A stretch of 64,000 bases of DNA from Piper betle (GCA_033002965.1 JAURVB010013186.1:124001-188000); one strand, 5' to 3'; shown: positions 38,048-50,962, numbered from the stretch's first letter. Notes: generated by a model from the sequence alone, not told the origin. Numbers and translations: made by a program.

Positions 38048-39270
38048 GAGCATGCCTGATTAAATATAAGCTAAAGAAGTAAATTAGAATGAGATCATTA
38101 TAATTCTACAATCATTCTAATATAGTATTAGAAATGGGTTTTGGGCATTGTTCTTTTGCTTCCACTTTCTTACTCATTCTCACCTTCCTTTTGGTATCCA
38201 CCAGTGCCATTTTATCACCAAACTTTTATTCAACATCCTGCCCACAAGCCCTTAACATAATACGAAAAGGTGTGGAAAGGGCAATAGATATTGAAAAGCG
38301 CATGGGAGCATCCCTTCTTAGACTTCCTTTCCATGACTGTTTTGTGCAAGTATATATACTTAAACAATTCATATTTCTTTTATAAAGTGCTTAATAATGT
38401 TATGAAACATAATATGATTACTTGGGTTTTCTTTGTTCTCTTGAAAGCACTTGATGGTTTATTTATGTGTAAGCAGAAGTGTGATGGCCCCATTTCGTTG
38501 GACGACAATGCAACCTTCACTGGGGAGAAGACAGCGTTCCCTAATGCAAACTCGGTGAGAAGATTTTAGGTGATTGTTAACATCAAGGCGGAGTTTGAAC
38601 AGATTTGCCCCGTGGTTGTTTCTTGTGCGGATATTCTGACTGTCGCTGCCCTGGATTCAGTAGTTGCAGTAAGATTATAAACACAGTCAACTTTTGCATA
38701 TATACTTTTTTATTAAAAGGAAAACTAAATATTGCAATCCAATTAAAATTAGAGTATTTAATTACTCAAAATACAACAAAAAAATCAAATTATTTTAATT
38801 TATCTTCTCATTTAATTATGAAATATCTTTAAATTCAATGAGAATTTATATCAAAGATATTAGATTATTATACTGTATATCTCATTATTGAACAAGAGTT
38901 TATCTGTATTGGTAAAATTTATTTTTAGTATAAGACGTACATGACATGACATCTTTGTTAGTTAGAAGCACCACTAATCACAATTGGCTTAAATGATAGA
39001 CTCTTGGTAACTCAATATACAAACCACATATGTAAGATCTGTAAATTATTTAATGTACTTTCCAATATAGTACCTGCTAGGATAAGGTCTATTATATGCA
39101 TTATATCTTCAACTTTTATTAACTTTTTTTATGAGAAGACGCATGCCAAGTAAGTAGTTTGAACTTATGATATTAGTCTCACGTCCACAATGGATATTAG
39201 TTAGGCACAATATAGCTGTCTAAGTGTCCAGTTAATCATTTTTTAGAATGTCAAAATCTTCTTGTGTTAT

Positions 39271-39438
39271 TAAAACCTCCTCGACTTATAAAAAAAATGA
39301 CAAAGGCTAATAAGTTGTAAACTCATTTATCATCGTCCAAATGGATAACCTTAATAAATTTTTAAGAAGACCTAAAAAGACTCACTCGCTAGTCTAGAAG
39401 CTTAACCGCCTTGTGAGTAAACGCCCGAGGGAGGCAAG
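39271..39438 (+). mobile_element. Decayed Stowaway-like MITE in intron 2 of copy 2
   Basis: The right terminus (AAACGCCCGAGGGAGGCAAG followed by TA) is clear, while the left terminus is eroded to ACCTCCTCGACTTATA. Its interior (ATGACAAAGGCTAATAAG, TCCAAATGGATAACC) matches the 31493 element in reverse. The orthologous copy in gene copy 3 lies at about 54040-54202, so the insertion predates the duplication. Confidence 0.65.
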
Positions 39439-39654
39439 TATTGAGCATAGTTCTTCATTCATAAAGGACATTGAATTTAGGCCTTAATAAATACTGACTT
39501 GGGTTGTCTAAGCGGCTAACTAGTTTTTTCGATATGGCCCGAGTCTTCTTATGTACTTCTGTAAAAGCTCTGTAATAACCGCAAGAGAGGGACAATGATT
39601 TTGTGGTTTACGTAAAAAGCTGATTTTTGTTTTGGTGTTATTAACAGCTTTTTG

Positions 39655-39680
39655 TATATATATATATATATATATATATA
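39655..39680. repeat. (TA)n tract in intron 2 of copy 2
   Basis: A short TA run between TTTTTG and GTTTAGATAA. A shorter counterpart is in copy 3 at 54395-54411. Both are unoccupied. Confidence 0.9.
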
Positions 39681-42344
39681 GTTTAGATAATAAAATGTAT
39701 TTCCTAAGACTTTTTCATCGAGAATTTTTCCATCAAATATGCGGAAGATCATCAGGCTAGCATAGCTAGTATTTGTAAAGTTTTTATCACATATAAGGCA
39801 TGTCCTATGTGATTTGAAAACTATATATGAGAAAGCGTATGACTTGATTATGCTTTCTTTTAGTTAGAAACAGCAAGTAAAATGTAGCAGATCAGAGCTG
39901 AGCAATCATGCAGAATCTTCATCAATGCATGTGTTATATATGATAGCTTTAAATTAAAATAAAAAAATTGAAATTAAGCTGTTTTAAAAAATATTCTTCC
40001 TGGTTGAAACTAATAAGGTCATATTTTTACCACTTGATTCAGTTATTCCAATATCACTTTCGAAGAAATCCGGCCACCTATGATGACTATCACATGACTA
40101 TTATTTTTTAAACTAGTTGCTTACTTACGTGACATTATACAATTTTAGTTATTTATTTTTTTCATTTTTGACTAATTTCTATTTATTTAGATTTTAGCAT
40201 AGATTTAAATAAACTTAAAATAAAACAATTTTGTTAAAAGTTTTTTCTCAAGTATTTATTTGTTTTACCTGATTCGTATTTTAGCAGATATTTATTAATT
40301 ATATCCATATCTATTATATTTATTATTATTAAAAATGTTATATATTATTATTTATTAATTAGTCGATTTTAACTAATTTTTTAATGTAAAAAATTCTTTT
40401 ACATAAGAATCATTAAGTTTAAAATAACAAATGATTTTAGACGATTTATATTTTCTACTTCTGTTTGTTATCATAATAGGCCTAAACATCTAAATATTTA
40501 TTTAGCTATTTATCAATAGAAAACAAAAGATAATATTATAAAAAAGTTAGATCCTAATTATAATAGAAAAAAATATTTTTACGAATTTGAAATAAAGAGT
40601 AAGTGAAAAATAATAAGAAGACACGTGGAGGAACCATATTAAAAGTCATCGGTTTTATATATTATTATTATACTATTATAGTTTATAGATTATACATTAA
40701 AAAAAACTATTTTCATAATTTAATAGTCTATGTAATATAATTACGCATAATAAATTAAATTAGTGCTACTGCATGAACACAAGCTTGAGCTAATTATTTA
40801 CTTTTATAAACTCTCAAAAGAAAGTGCCGTGGCGATTACAAATATCTGACCGAAAACTTCTAGTCTAAGTTGTGTGGCCCATCTGGCACTGTACCGTTAG
40901 GCAGCAGGGATTCGAGGACCGCAAACTTAACAGAAGCATACACCGACCTACCCACACCGTTTTCAAATCTCACTGCTCTAATCTCAGCCATCGCAAAGAA
41001 GAATCTTACAACAACGGATATGATCGCTCTCTGTGGTAATAACCAACTTCCCATTTTTCAATTTTTTCATAATCAGTTCTTATAAATTTTGTAATTTAAT
41101 AATTTAATATATGAGGAAATAGAACTGCTGCTATCTGGATCTTTTAAATCCCGTCAACCAATTAAATCATATAGCTATAGTTTTCTTGATATAGACAAAA
41201 AATGCGTTCATCATCTTACTATTTTTATAATCCAATAGCTAATAGTAAAGAACTTATTAAAAATATAAGCTGCTGATGATACTAATTATTCTCTTAATAT
41301 ATTTACTGCAAGAAGACAAAGTAAATTTAATGACGGGAAAATTGTCACAAAGGGAGGAGAATTTTGTGACAAAGAAATGTAGTTACAAAGTCAAACCTTT
41401 GATGATAACTTCTTTATGAATGAAGCCTTGTATTTTAATTTTATTAATTGATTACAAGAATATGACTTTTCCCACCAGTTACGTGCTTGTCTCCTTAATT
41501 CCAAATTTAAGCATTGGAAAAAAATGTTGGATTTATTTATACCTATTTGTAAATAAATACGTATTAATTTTCCAACTTTTGTTTACGGTAAAAAAGATAG
41601 GAAAGCATTTTTTTCCATCTTAAAAGGCAGAAAAAGTCTGGAAAAAATTATATTAGGCAAAAGTTTATTAACGTGAAGAAAAGCTAAAAAATTAACATAT
41701 AATTATATTAAACACATGTACACTAATTAGCTGGTCTTGGTGAAGACATAGCGTACTTATTTTCTGCAGCTATATTTTTTAAAAAGGGTGAAACAAAAAC
41801 CATTTTTTCGTAGTGATTATGAATGATAGTAGCGACTTGAGTGCAACATTTACGTGAAATTGACGGCATGTTTGCAGGAACTCACACGATCGGTTTTGCT
41901 AGGTGCATCACTTTCAGAGATCATATCTATATTGACGCCAACGTCCATCCACGCACCGGAGGGGACAACAATCTCTCTCCTCTTGATTTGTCAGCCCCAA
42001 ACCGTTTTGACAACCATTATTACGACTAAGGCTGCTAATTGTGTGAGCCAGCTCATGATCTTTTGGCGTTTGACTTAACTCGACTCGAAATTCGATATTT
42101 AAATACTCAAGCTCGAACTCGAATCCTATGAGTTGAGTTTGAGTAAGGCAGTGTCCGACTCGACTTGACTTGGTTAAAACTCGAACTCAACTCAAAATTG
42201 ACTTGTAGCTCGGCTCGAACTCAACTAGATAATATAATGTAATAATATACATAATATCCAAACTTTAATCATCTATTCTTTCACTTCTTTGCTTCTTATT
42301 TTGAATATATTTGAGTTGAGTGGATTTTTTAAGTACTCAAGTAA

Positions 42345-44965
42345 GCTGAGGTCGGCCGCGTTTATGAGTTATGAGGGTCATGTGTGCCCAAGTATATAAT
42401 GATAATGTCATCAAGGCAGTAACAAAATGAGTTGTCAGAATATACTACAGTATGCCAGTTAATTTTTTTTATATTTACATAGTGGATTGTATAATTAGAT
42501 TGAGGTTGTTTACCGCATTTGGGTGCGTTAGCTATTATTTTGGGTGGCTTGGTAGAGTTAGAACATGTTATTAGACAATGATTAGGTGTATCACATTTTA
42601 TTGGATTTTATTATATTTTATTTTGTATTTTGGGGATTTTATTTTATCATTATTGACTCAAATCGAGACCGAGTTAATTTTTATTTAGAAAATTACCCGT
42701 GCATGCATATGCGTTTCACCCGAGTTTTCCCTGTGTGTAAAGCCCGTGATCTGAATCAAGGTTTTATACTTGTGAACCTGTTGGTTTAGTCCTCAGTTTG
42801 GGTCGAGTTAGTTTTAGAACACGTACGCTGAGCCGCGGCCAACCACGTGTATGAGCCATGAGGAGTCACATGGACCCAAGTATATGATAATGTCAGTAGC
42901 ATAGCAACAAAAAAATTGAGGTATCAGAGTATACGACAATATGCCAGTTTATTTTTTTTATTTTATATAATAGACCGTATAATTAGTTTTAGGTCGTCTA
43001 TCAAATTAGGACACGTTATTTATTGTTGTTGAGTGGGTTAGTAGTCTTAAAACATGTCCTTTGAGTTAAGACACTATTATTTTATTTTATGGTATTTTAT
43101 TACATTTTGTTATGTATTTTTTAGAATTTATTTATTGTTATTTACTCGAGTCGGAAATAAATTATTTTTTACTACACAACTGCCCACCGTGTTTCTTCCC
43201 AACCCTTCAACTCCTTGACATGCACCCCATTTCACCACCCCACCTACCAACACCTCTTCCTTCTACCGACCCTCATCACTGGCGGCTTCACCTCTACTCA
43301 CCATGTCGTAGTCTTTGACCACAGCTGCCTGATCGTCGCCTATAACTCCTCCTTCCACCACCATCTTCCCTACCACTGCTTTTGGGCCTCACATACCAAC
43401 TATTACCCTCATCTATCCCTCCTTTTTCCTCCTCCACTTTCTCTCACCTTCATCCTCTGTTCACTGCCGAGCCTATTTTCTTTGAGCACTGCCAGCCTCC
43501 CTTTTGCCAACTGCGGCCACCGGTTGTCACCATTGGGTCAGGCCCTTCCTTGCCGACCTTCACCTTCCCCTGCCTTGCTCATCCCATCCTATCTTTCACT
43601 TAGTCGAGCCCTCCCCACATGCCTCACCGACAATGCATCGTCGTCATCATCGGTCAGTCGTTACCCCGGCCAAACTCTCCCCTTCACCCAAACCCTACCC
43701 TACCTGCATGTAGGGGTGGGCATCAGTCGGACGGACATCAAACAAACTATTGTCCACGTTCGTCTGAAATTTCGTCAGACAAAATTTGTTCGACCGACTT
43801 CGGACATCAAATTGTCCATCAGGCGCAAACAATGTCGGTGGACGAAATTACCATATTTTCTTAAAAACCCTAGCGAGAAGAGGCAAACTACTTTGTGCCG
43901 CCGCTGCCTCCGCCGCTGCTCTCTACATTGCCACAAAACCCCTCTGCGCTACTGCAAAATCACTCTGCGACTACGTGATGCGAAACCCGCCTGCCCTCTG
44001 CTGCCTGCCTCCACCGCCACATGTGGACTGCCACCCCTGCCTCCTGCGTCTGCCACCCTCTGCGCTGCAGCGAAGCCCCTTTGTTGGAACCGGCTCGGCG
44101 AGCCCGACGCGTCTATGACATTGATGTGCTCAGTAGAGGTACTGGCTCGCCAGAAAATGGCTAAATAGAGGTGGTCGGTGGTGGGTGACTAGATCTAACC
44201 GGCCTGGGCGGCGATGGGCTCTGCTCTTGTCGAGGAAGGCTGTAGGAGGGTCGGCAATATCAATGCCATGACTGGACGGCCGTGACCACAGTCATCGGTG
44301 ACAAAATTGATGATGTAGCATGTCGCTAGGCACTGCATCGTGGAGGCTGGGCGACGGCCATAGCGCTCGGAGCTTCACGGCAATGCCGCGGTGGGGCCTG
44401 TAGCGATGATCGCCGGCAGGGCAATGTCGGTGGCAGCAGCAACGACAAGAAAAATAGGGCAGCATGGCAAGGGTTTGGATGGCGAAGAGAAGAAGGGGTC
44501 AGGGGGTTGATCGATGGCAATATCGTAAATAAGACTTGACTCGACTCCGTCTCGAGTCAATAATAATAACTAACTCGAAATAAATCCTAAAAAATCCATA
44601 AAATAGGAAAAAAATCCCATAAATTTAAACAAACATTACAACATCATAATGAAATGCTCTATAACTAACAACCCACCTAAATTTGCCGTAACGCATCCTA
44701 ATGCAGTTTACAGCCTAAAACTAATTCCACGATCCACTATGTATAAAAATAAAAAAAATAACTGGCATACTCTCATATATTGTAATAACTCATTCTTTTA
44801 TGTTGTGTTCATGACGTTATCATCATATATTTGGGCACGTATGACCCTCATGACTCATACATGCGACCAGTGTCGGCTCAGTACGCATATTCTAAAATAT
44901 ACTCGACTCAAACCGATATCTAAACCGATCGGTTCATAAGCATAAAACCATGACTCATAGAGCAG
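42345..44965. repeat. GC-rich foldback repeat arms inside the hAT region
   Basis: A block with GCTGAG..CGGC, ATGAG..ATGAGG, CCCAAGTATAT and ATGCCAGTTA..TTTTT is present three times: about 42345-42500 (+), 42745-43180 (+) and 44525-44960 (inverted). The last two form arms of about 400 bases around a GC-rich core. Ends next to the core carry ACTCGAGTCGG-type text like the (TA)n elements at 24-27 kb. One arm lies outside hAT element 2 and one inside it, so the repeats are interleaved with it rather than cleanly nested. Confidence 0.6.
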
Positions 44966-45870
44966 GTTTTACATTATACTTATATTGTGATATATATTTT
45001 TTGAAATGGATCATACAAGTTCATTATTAAATGTAAATGAAAAAAGTCGAGGTAAGAAAGATGGCAAAAATTTAGTTGCTAAAGAAGGAGAATTTATGGA
45101 CTGTACATTGTCAAAAAAGAGAAAAATAGCATCCAGTGTATGTGCCTATTTTATAGAAAATATTAGAAGAATGGAACATATCCTATTTATCATTATTGTG
45201 AAAAGGAGTTTCAAGGAACTGAAAGTTATGAAACTACTCATTTATAGCTACATATTCAAGGGAAATATCCTAATTTCAAAATAAAGAGGATATAAAACAA
45301 GAGTAATTAACTTTTTTGTATTTTTTTCATATATGTGAGCTAGATGAAGAATCGATTATTAGAATATTTTATCTTTGAAGTATATATAATATTGGACTAC
45401 ATTTTGATGTCAATAATTATTTTAAAGTTCCTATACATTGATTATCTTTTTTTACTTTAAAAATTGAGAGCATGTTAACTAAATTGTAAGTGGTTTGATA
45501 TGATTATTAATGTGAATGTATAGTTCCAAATTCCTAAATATAAGAGTGACTTTTATCCTTTTTATATGTTTGTCATTTTTTGATATTTAAGATATTAAAT
45601 ATCAATTTTATGTATAAACTTAATTAATTTTATTGTATATTATATTTTGAAATTTTTTATAAACTATAATATTAGTCTTAAAAATGTTGAAGACATTATA
45701 TTATTGATATAAAATATCGGACACTCGGTCGATCGTTCGGTCGGACAAAAGAATGTCCATGTTTGGTTTGTTTTAATTCGGTCGAATTTGGTCGGTCAAA
45801 TTCGGTCAGACATGCTTCAGACGTCAGAAGGACGGAGAAATTCGAACTTCTACGGCCACCCCCACCCCTA
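43711..45870. mobile_element. hAT element 2 (2,160 bp), nested in element 1
   Basis: Ends are TAGGGGTGGG and its inverse CCACCCCTA-type terminus, with a perfect 8-bp target duplication CCTGCATG (43703-43710 and 45871-45878). Subterminal GTCGGACA/TGTCCGAC-like motifs occur at both ends (43735-43830 and 45720-45820). It contains a broken BED zinc finger (45040-45285) and GC-rich plus foldback-arm sequence. The target is the GC-rich core of an older element, whose C-rich text continues on both sides. Confidence 0.85.
45006..45290 (+). pseudogene. Broken BED-type zinc finger of a hAT transposase
   Basis: The frame from 45006 gives KKRKIASSVCAYF. After a phase change near 45170 the next frame reads YHYCEKEFQGTESY, TTHL, a stop, and LHIQGKYPNF. 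This is the C-x2-C...H-x-H layout of plant hAT N-terminal BED fingers, with the first Cys and a later Cys replaced and a frameshift plus stop. The BED domain binds DNA near the element ends in working transposases. The catalytic core that should follow is missing. It belongs to hAT element 2 by position. Confidence 0.65.
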
Positions 45871-46377
45871 CCTGCATGTACATCCACCCTCACTCTTGTC
45901 CCTCACGAAGCAAACCCTATGAGACCCTCACCAGTGACCCACCTGTTGGTCATTGCTTCGGCCATATGCCTTCTTCACACCCAACCAGTGTGCCTAGCCT
46001 CAGCCTTGGCCATGTCCTTCTTGGCGAAATTAGGAGGATGACATAGATTGATTCGAATAGGGATGCTTTGATGCAACTATGAAATTGAATTGAATAAGCT
46101 TAACATATTATTGATGATAAAATACTTGATAATACTAAGAATAGAGAGTGATTCTAAACCCTAGATGCTTGTGATTAGGGTAAATGTTAATTAATTTTTG
46201 TAGATAATTTTGAAGTGATCATGATGTGTGATTAAATTGTATAACAGGTTGCAAGTTAATTAAATAAGACTTAGATGCATGTCTTGAAGAACAAAGAATT
46301 AAAGTTAATCATGGTGCACATTTTGATGTTTTGGATTATTGAAAAACTGCTTCATTGAAATATAAAACCATAGGGCC

Positions 46378-46590
46378 ATGGCAAATGATATTTTAGCAAT
46401 TCAACTTTCTTTTGTAAGGTTAGAATTTGCTTTAAATATGGCTGAGAGAGTTCCTAGTGATTATAATAGCAGCTTAAACCAGAACACAATTGAAGCTTTA
46501 GTTTGTGCTTAAGATTGGCTACATCCATGGAATTGTGAAGAGAGTGAATATGAGGATGATGAGAAGGAGGACTCAAGTAATGATTTATAT
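46378..46590 (+). pseudogene. C-terminal dimerisation remnant of a hAT transposase (hATC)
   Basis: The frame from ATGGCAAATGATATTTTAGC translates to DILAIQ, AERV, SSLNQNTIEALVCA, a stop where Gln is usual, then DWLHP and an acidic tail (EYEDDEKED). That is the order of the conserved hAT C-terminal domain (LA-DILAIP, S-V-SE-AFS, LSP-TVEALxCxxDWL), with the Ser/Glu block degenerate. It lies in hAT element 1 but outside element 2. It marks plus-strand orientation for that transposase. Confidence 0.7.
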
Positions 46591-47842
46591 TGTACATGTT
46601 ACTCGTAAGTGCTTGCTAGTTAATAGTGAATATTCCCACTTCTTATTTGTCTTGGCATAATTGAGTTTTTAGATTATTTATATATTTTGATGTTATAATA
46701 CTATTAATGTAATAAGTTGAAACATGACTATATTATAATTTTATATTCAAATTTTTAGATACAAAAGTGAAATAGAGTTCTTCAATATCTACATCTGCTG
46801 GTGTGCTTTGCATCACATATTCAAGCACAAAGTATGTTTAAAATTTTAATATCTACTTCTGTTAGTTGTTATGGGCTTGGTAGTTATTAGAAGACACGAA
46901 TGAACTCTATTCATGAGGATGATTAATATAAAGTTTTTTCGATTGAATCTAGCAAGAATACTGAAATATATTTATTCCTTTTACAAAATTTGTTTTTTTA
47001 TTTAATCTAACATCTCACAATAGATGATATTTGTTAATTTTTTTCTCATGATGAAGATTCAATAAAAGTTGTCTAAATATGATGAAAACAATAAAATATA
47101 GACTTTTGATAGCTTTCTTTAAATTTTGGGTTTATAGTTCTAGGCATTTTATTTTTGGAAACGTAGACTATTGAATAGTGCCTTACGTATTTTGTAAAAA
47201 AAATTGAAACATGTTTGATACTTGAAAAGACCTTTTATTATTTAGATAGTTTACATAAATATATTCATGGACTATTTATGTTAATTTTAATCTCTATAAC
47301 TATATGTTTTTCTCCCAGACAAGCTACTTTTAACCTTATAATTGACCTAATTTTGAGCTCCTAAATGAGTTAGTTTAGAGCTCCCAAAGAAGCTGGTTTC
47401 GAGTTCCCTAATGAAGTAGTTCCAAGATCCTCAAAATTTAATAGTTTATGTGTATTTGAGTTCGAGTTGAGCTCAAAAGACATAAAAAATATTCAAGTCG
47501 ATTTCGAGCATATAAGCTAAAAACTCGTTTGATCTCGAGTCGAGTTCGAATGAACTTCGAGATATTCGAGTCGAGTTCGAGCACAAGCTGGACTTGGCTT
47601 GCTTGCTAATTTAGCAGCCTTAATTATGACAACTTGTTAGACGGAAGGGGCCTTTTGCATTCAGACCAGGAGCTCTTCAAAGGAGGATCTACAGACTCTC
47701 TCGTCAGCTCCTATTCCTCCAATACCAATCTCTTCTTACGTGATTTTGGTATCGCCATGGTAAAGGTTGGGAACATTGCTCTCACTGGTTCTGCTGGTGA
47801 AGCCCGGGTTAACTGCCGGAGGCCAATTATTGTATTGGTTGA

Positions 47843-50266
47843 TGTAATGACCCGCCTCTAGGGGTTACCCAAAAATACAGAGGATATAAAAAAATGCAAG
47901 CACATGCATCATAGCATGGCAAATAATTATGCTTGAGGTATAATAAACATGAAATTCAAATATCTCTAAGAATTTATTAATCATAAAATAAAGCATGTTA
48001 TATTAAACATAACATGCAACAATAACATAAGATAAACTAACTACGCAAAAGCAAGTTCCACAGCTTCTAAATTGTTTCCCATATTTACAATTATATCTCA
48101 AATAATATAAGAAAAATTCAAATTTTATTTATCACTTCTTCTAACCTGGGTTGGTAAGGGAACTACCAAGCATACCCTTAACCATCAGTCTAATGCTCCT
48201 CACTTGCGGTCATAAAACCATGTTAGTGATAAAACCACTAAGTCGTATAATTACATGAAACAAGTCAATATATTCTATATCATTATTTATCAAGTCTTTT
48301 AGTGATTATGAGCTTATGCCAAGCTCAAATTATGCTGGGAGGGGTCGCCGCCCCTCCCTCGAGCTGCAAGCCCATGTATACACACACACACGGTACGTGA
48401 CTCATGGCTTGTACTTACCGATATTTACCATTGCACTTTTAGTATCACAAGTGCATAATGAATCGTCTTTCGCCATTGCACCCTGTCAATTCTTTTGGCA
48501 TGGGGGCAAGTATTTTATCATTTAAATAGTTTTAAAGGTGCGGCCCCGTATCGAACTGAGTCAATTCTTGACCTAGGTTGTGTTCGGCACATGGTGGTCG
48601 AATGTGTTCAAGCCGACTAGGGCTCAACATTTCAAGTAGTTATATGGACTTCAAATCGCAATACAGCTGAACAGATGCACGAGTAGTAAAAGTGGACTCT
48701 AGTCTAAGGTAAAAGAACTAGATTAGTTCCTACACAACTAGATCTAGTTGAATGCAATGAATGCGACATAGAATAATATCACACACAAAGGAAAAATAAT
48801 AAATTGATAAAAGTGATTAATAAAATATTTATCAATCAATAAATTTATAATCATATTAAAACTTAAACCACTCAAAAGATAATAACAATTAATTCAAATT
48901 ATAGCCTGCTATCGAATAACTATAACCAAATATTTATTAATCTTTTCATAAAACCCAATAATTTATTCCCATCCACTTAACAAAAATTTTACCCATGACA
49001 TAAATACTTTATTAGCTTGATAACGATTTAATGCCTTATCCTTTTTAAATTAATTAATTCTTCAAATCAAGATTCACCCTTAGCCTATAATAAAATAATT
49101 ATTGACAAATTAGCATATACTTAATTACTAATATTAGTGTATTTTACTTGAAATGCTAATTATTTAACTACGGAAATCTTATTAATCCTAGAAATTTAGG
49201 TTACCAATTACAATATTATTAAATATCACACTTTAATTCCAATTAAGAAATGACCGTAACTTATTTTGTCCATAATTGCTTAATTATAAATTAACAACAA
49301 TTTATTAACTTTTCACTAACTCTAATTAATCATCCTAAGATCAGTTAGAATGCCGTATCAAATTATTTAATATAGCTTATATTAAATTTAAAGGATATCA
49401 CCTGTTAGATTATTTAAATTACTTAACTCGTTTAAAGTTCAAACTTTATTTATTTTAAGTGTGTTATTAGGGTCAAACGATTGTTATGATCTCACTATTA
49501 TATTTTAATAACACATTTAAATTATTAATCTATTAATAAATACTAAGTTTTTTAGTTAACAATCAATTAGATAATATGCCATTAGCGAATGATAATTCAT
49601 CCCATAATTGAATTTATTATTCATATCACAACTCATTATTTAATAATTCAGTTTATGCATTATGAACTATATAAACTAGTTAGAACAATAGGTCACTTGA
49701 TGATAATTTATGACCTCATTTAACAATAAATATAACCACTGCCTGATAACAAGGTACTAGTCTGCGTATATTCAAAATCTAAACGACCAGATCAAACCCC
49801 TATGGACCCTTGGAACTGCCTAATAACATGCAAGATAAAAACTACATGTCATGCATGAGATCACACAAGGAAGAATAAGGAAATGAAATGAGTACCGATG
49901 AGGAGGAGAAGAAGTAGGTGGGGAGAGGAACGATGTCGACAATGGCCTACCTAGAGTCCAAACCCCTTCTCACAATCCTCTCTATTTAGCAATTGAGGGT
50001 GATTTAGATAACCATCACAACCATAAAAATCTCTCATACAATATCCTATAATCTACAAATTTTGATCCGTAAAAGATCTCACCAAAACAACCCCTAATTC
50101 TCTTCCATCGTAATCGAAATATCCACTAAATTCTAACAATTAATTTTATCCATACAACCTCCCTTGTCAAAGAGAAAATTATTATTATTATTATTATTAT
50201 TATTATTGTTGTTGTTGTTTTTGTTATTGTTGTTGTTGTTGTTGTTGTTATTTCATGGTTTTTATA
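47843..50266. mobile_element. LTR-like insertion (2,424 bp) in the 3' UTR of peroxidase copy 2
   Basis: Comparison with copies 1 and 3 shows the UTR broken between ATTGGTTGA and AGCAGTAAATGG, with GTTGA duplicated at both edges (47838-47842 and 50267-50271). The insert starts TGTAATGACCCGCC, typical of gypsy LTRs, and ends TTTTTATA after a (TTA)n(TTG)n run. The TG...TA ends are unusual for an LTR. No gag, pol or second LTR is present, so a solo LTR is the simplest reading. A short non-autonomous element is possible. Confidence 0.7.
50176..50250. repeat. (ATT)n-(GTT)n microsatellite
   Basis: Adjacent TTA and TTG trinucleotide runs near the right end of the 47843-50266 insertion. Confidence 0.95.
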
Positions 50267-50962
50267 GTTGAAGCAGTAAATGGTAAACTTGTGGAGGTTA
50301 CGGAGGGCTGTCATTTCTAGCCTTCATTGTTCGAAATGTGGAGTCATGATGTAATAGAATAAGAGCTGTATACGTATGCTCATAATAAAACTTCCAACCT
50401 AGTAAAATTGATGTGTTTCGGTTGTAATGATGTACAAGCAGTGATTAGTTAATTAGTGCTTAAACAACTACAATTGGGCATATATTTTCTAGAACTCAAC
50501 CAAAGCAAAAATGCATATAAAATGACTGCAATAAGAGCACAGTACAAATGAAGGGAAAAAAATATGAAGAGAAAATAAAAGGAGATGGCGTTGTAATTTA
50601 TACATGAAAATCTATATGAGTAAAAATAAACTATTGGCCACACTAAAACAAATTCACTCGTAGGAAGAATTACGAAAACAATCAATTTTAGTCAAAATGA
50701 CTGGCTAATATATAGAATTGCAAACTTCAAAAAGATTTTTATGAAGAATTGATGGTTTGAGTAATTTATTGAGAATAAACTCAAAGAATAGACATCCCAA
50801 CCAACATTTTGTAATTTCAAAGTAGAGTTTGCTTATATTTCGAAAGCTAGATGTTACGATTGGTTGGGAGTGATGAAACCACTCGTTGGCGTTAAGGGGG
50901 ATGGAAGGCTTCCAGGCTGTGTGGGTAGATGAACTTGGTAACAACTAAAATAAATAACATTT

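Larger units (their letters stand above)
35527..38133. other. Peroxidase intergenic unit (3' flank of copy 1, 5' flank of copy 2)
   Basis: It is collinear with 50272-52887, so the duplicated unit includes the intergenic DNA. It holds an unoccupied (TA)n tract at 36194-36229, the empty-site counterpart of the 56.9-60.9 kb insertion. No gene lies within it. The 110-codon minus-strand frame at 35960-36292 crosses the TA tract and is an artefact. Confidence 0.75.
42027..47622. mobile_element. hAT element 1 (5,596 bp) inserted in peroxidase exon 4
   Basis: Terminal inverted repeats TAAGGCTGCTAATT (left) and the reverse complement of ATTTAGCAGCCTTA (right) are flanked by an 8-bp target duplication, ATTACGAC / ATTATGAC (42019-42026 and 47623-47630). 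This is the hAT signature. Both subterminal regions (42065-42220 and 47450-47590) are packed with CTCGAACTCGA / GACTCGA motifs on both strands, as expected for transposase binding. The interior keeps a transposase C-terminus at 46378-46590 and is itself interrupted by hAT element 2 and GC-rich inverted repeats. It is non-autonomous now. The one mismatch between target copies shows the insertion is not recent. Confidence 0.9.
38134..47861 (+). pseudogene. Class III peroxidase copy 2: pseudogene split by a hAT element
   Basis: Exon 1 is 38134-38349 (72 codons): signal peptide, then mature start [14 protein letters not shown] and [11 protein letters not shown]. The catalytic Arg and His remain, but the first His of the usual HFHDC is Pro. 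Exon 2 is 38477-38668: KCDGPISLDDN, an in-frame TAG at 38567 after SVRRF, and AALDSV where families have AARDS. Exon 3 is 40870-41035, with W-to-G and R-to-S changes (CGPSGTVPLGSRDS). Exon 4 starts at 41878 with THTIGF and has lost 33 bases between CCA repeats, removing a conserved Cys-Pro. It is cut at 42026 by a 5.6 kb hAT, then resumes at 47631 (GRGLLHSDQELF to VNCRR). The stop is shifted, and translation runs into an LTR-like insertion. Introns sit at the three canonical family positions. Confidence 0.93.

Noticed and set aside
43215..44168. 317-codon plus-strand frame, the longest in the window
   Set aside because: It crosses the left end of hAT element 2 and its target duplication and is C-rich low-complexity, so it cannot be an ancestral gene.
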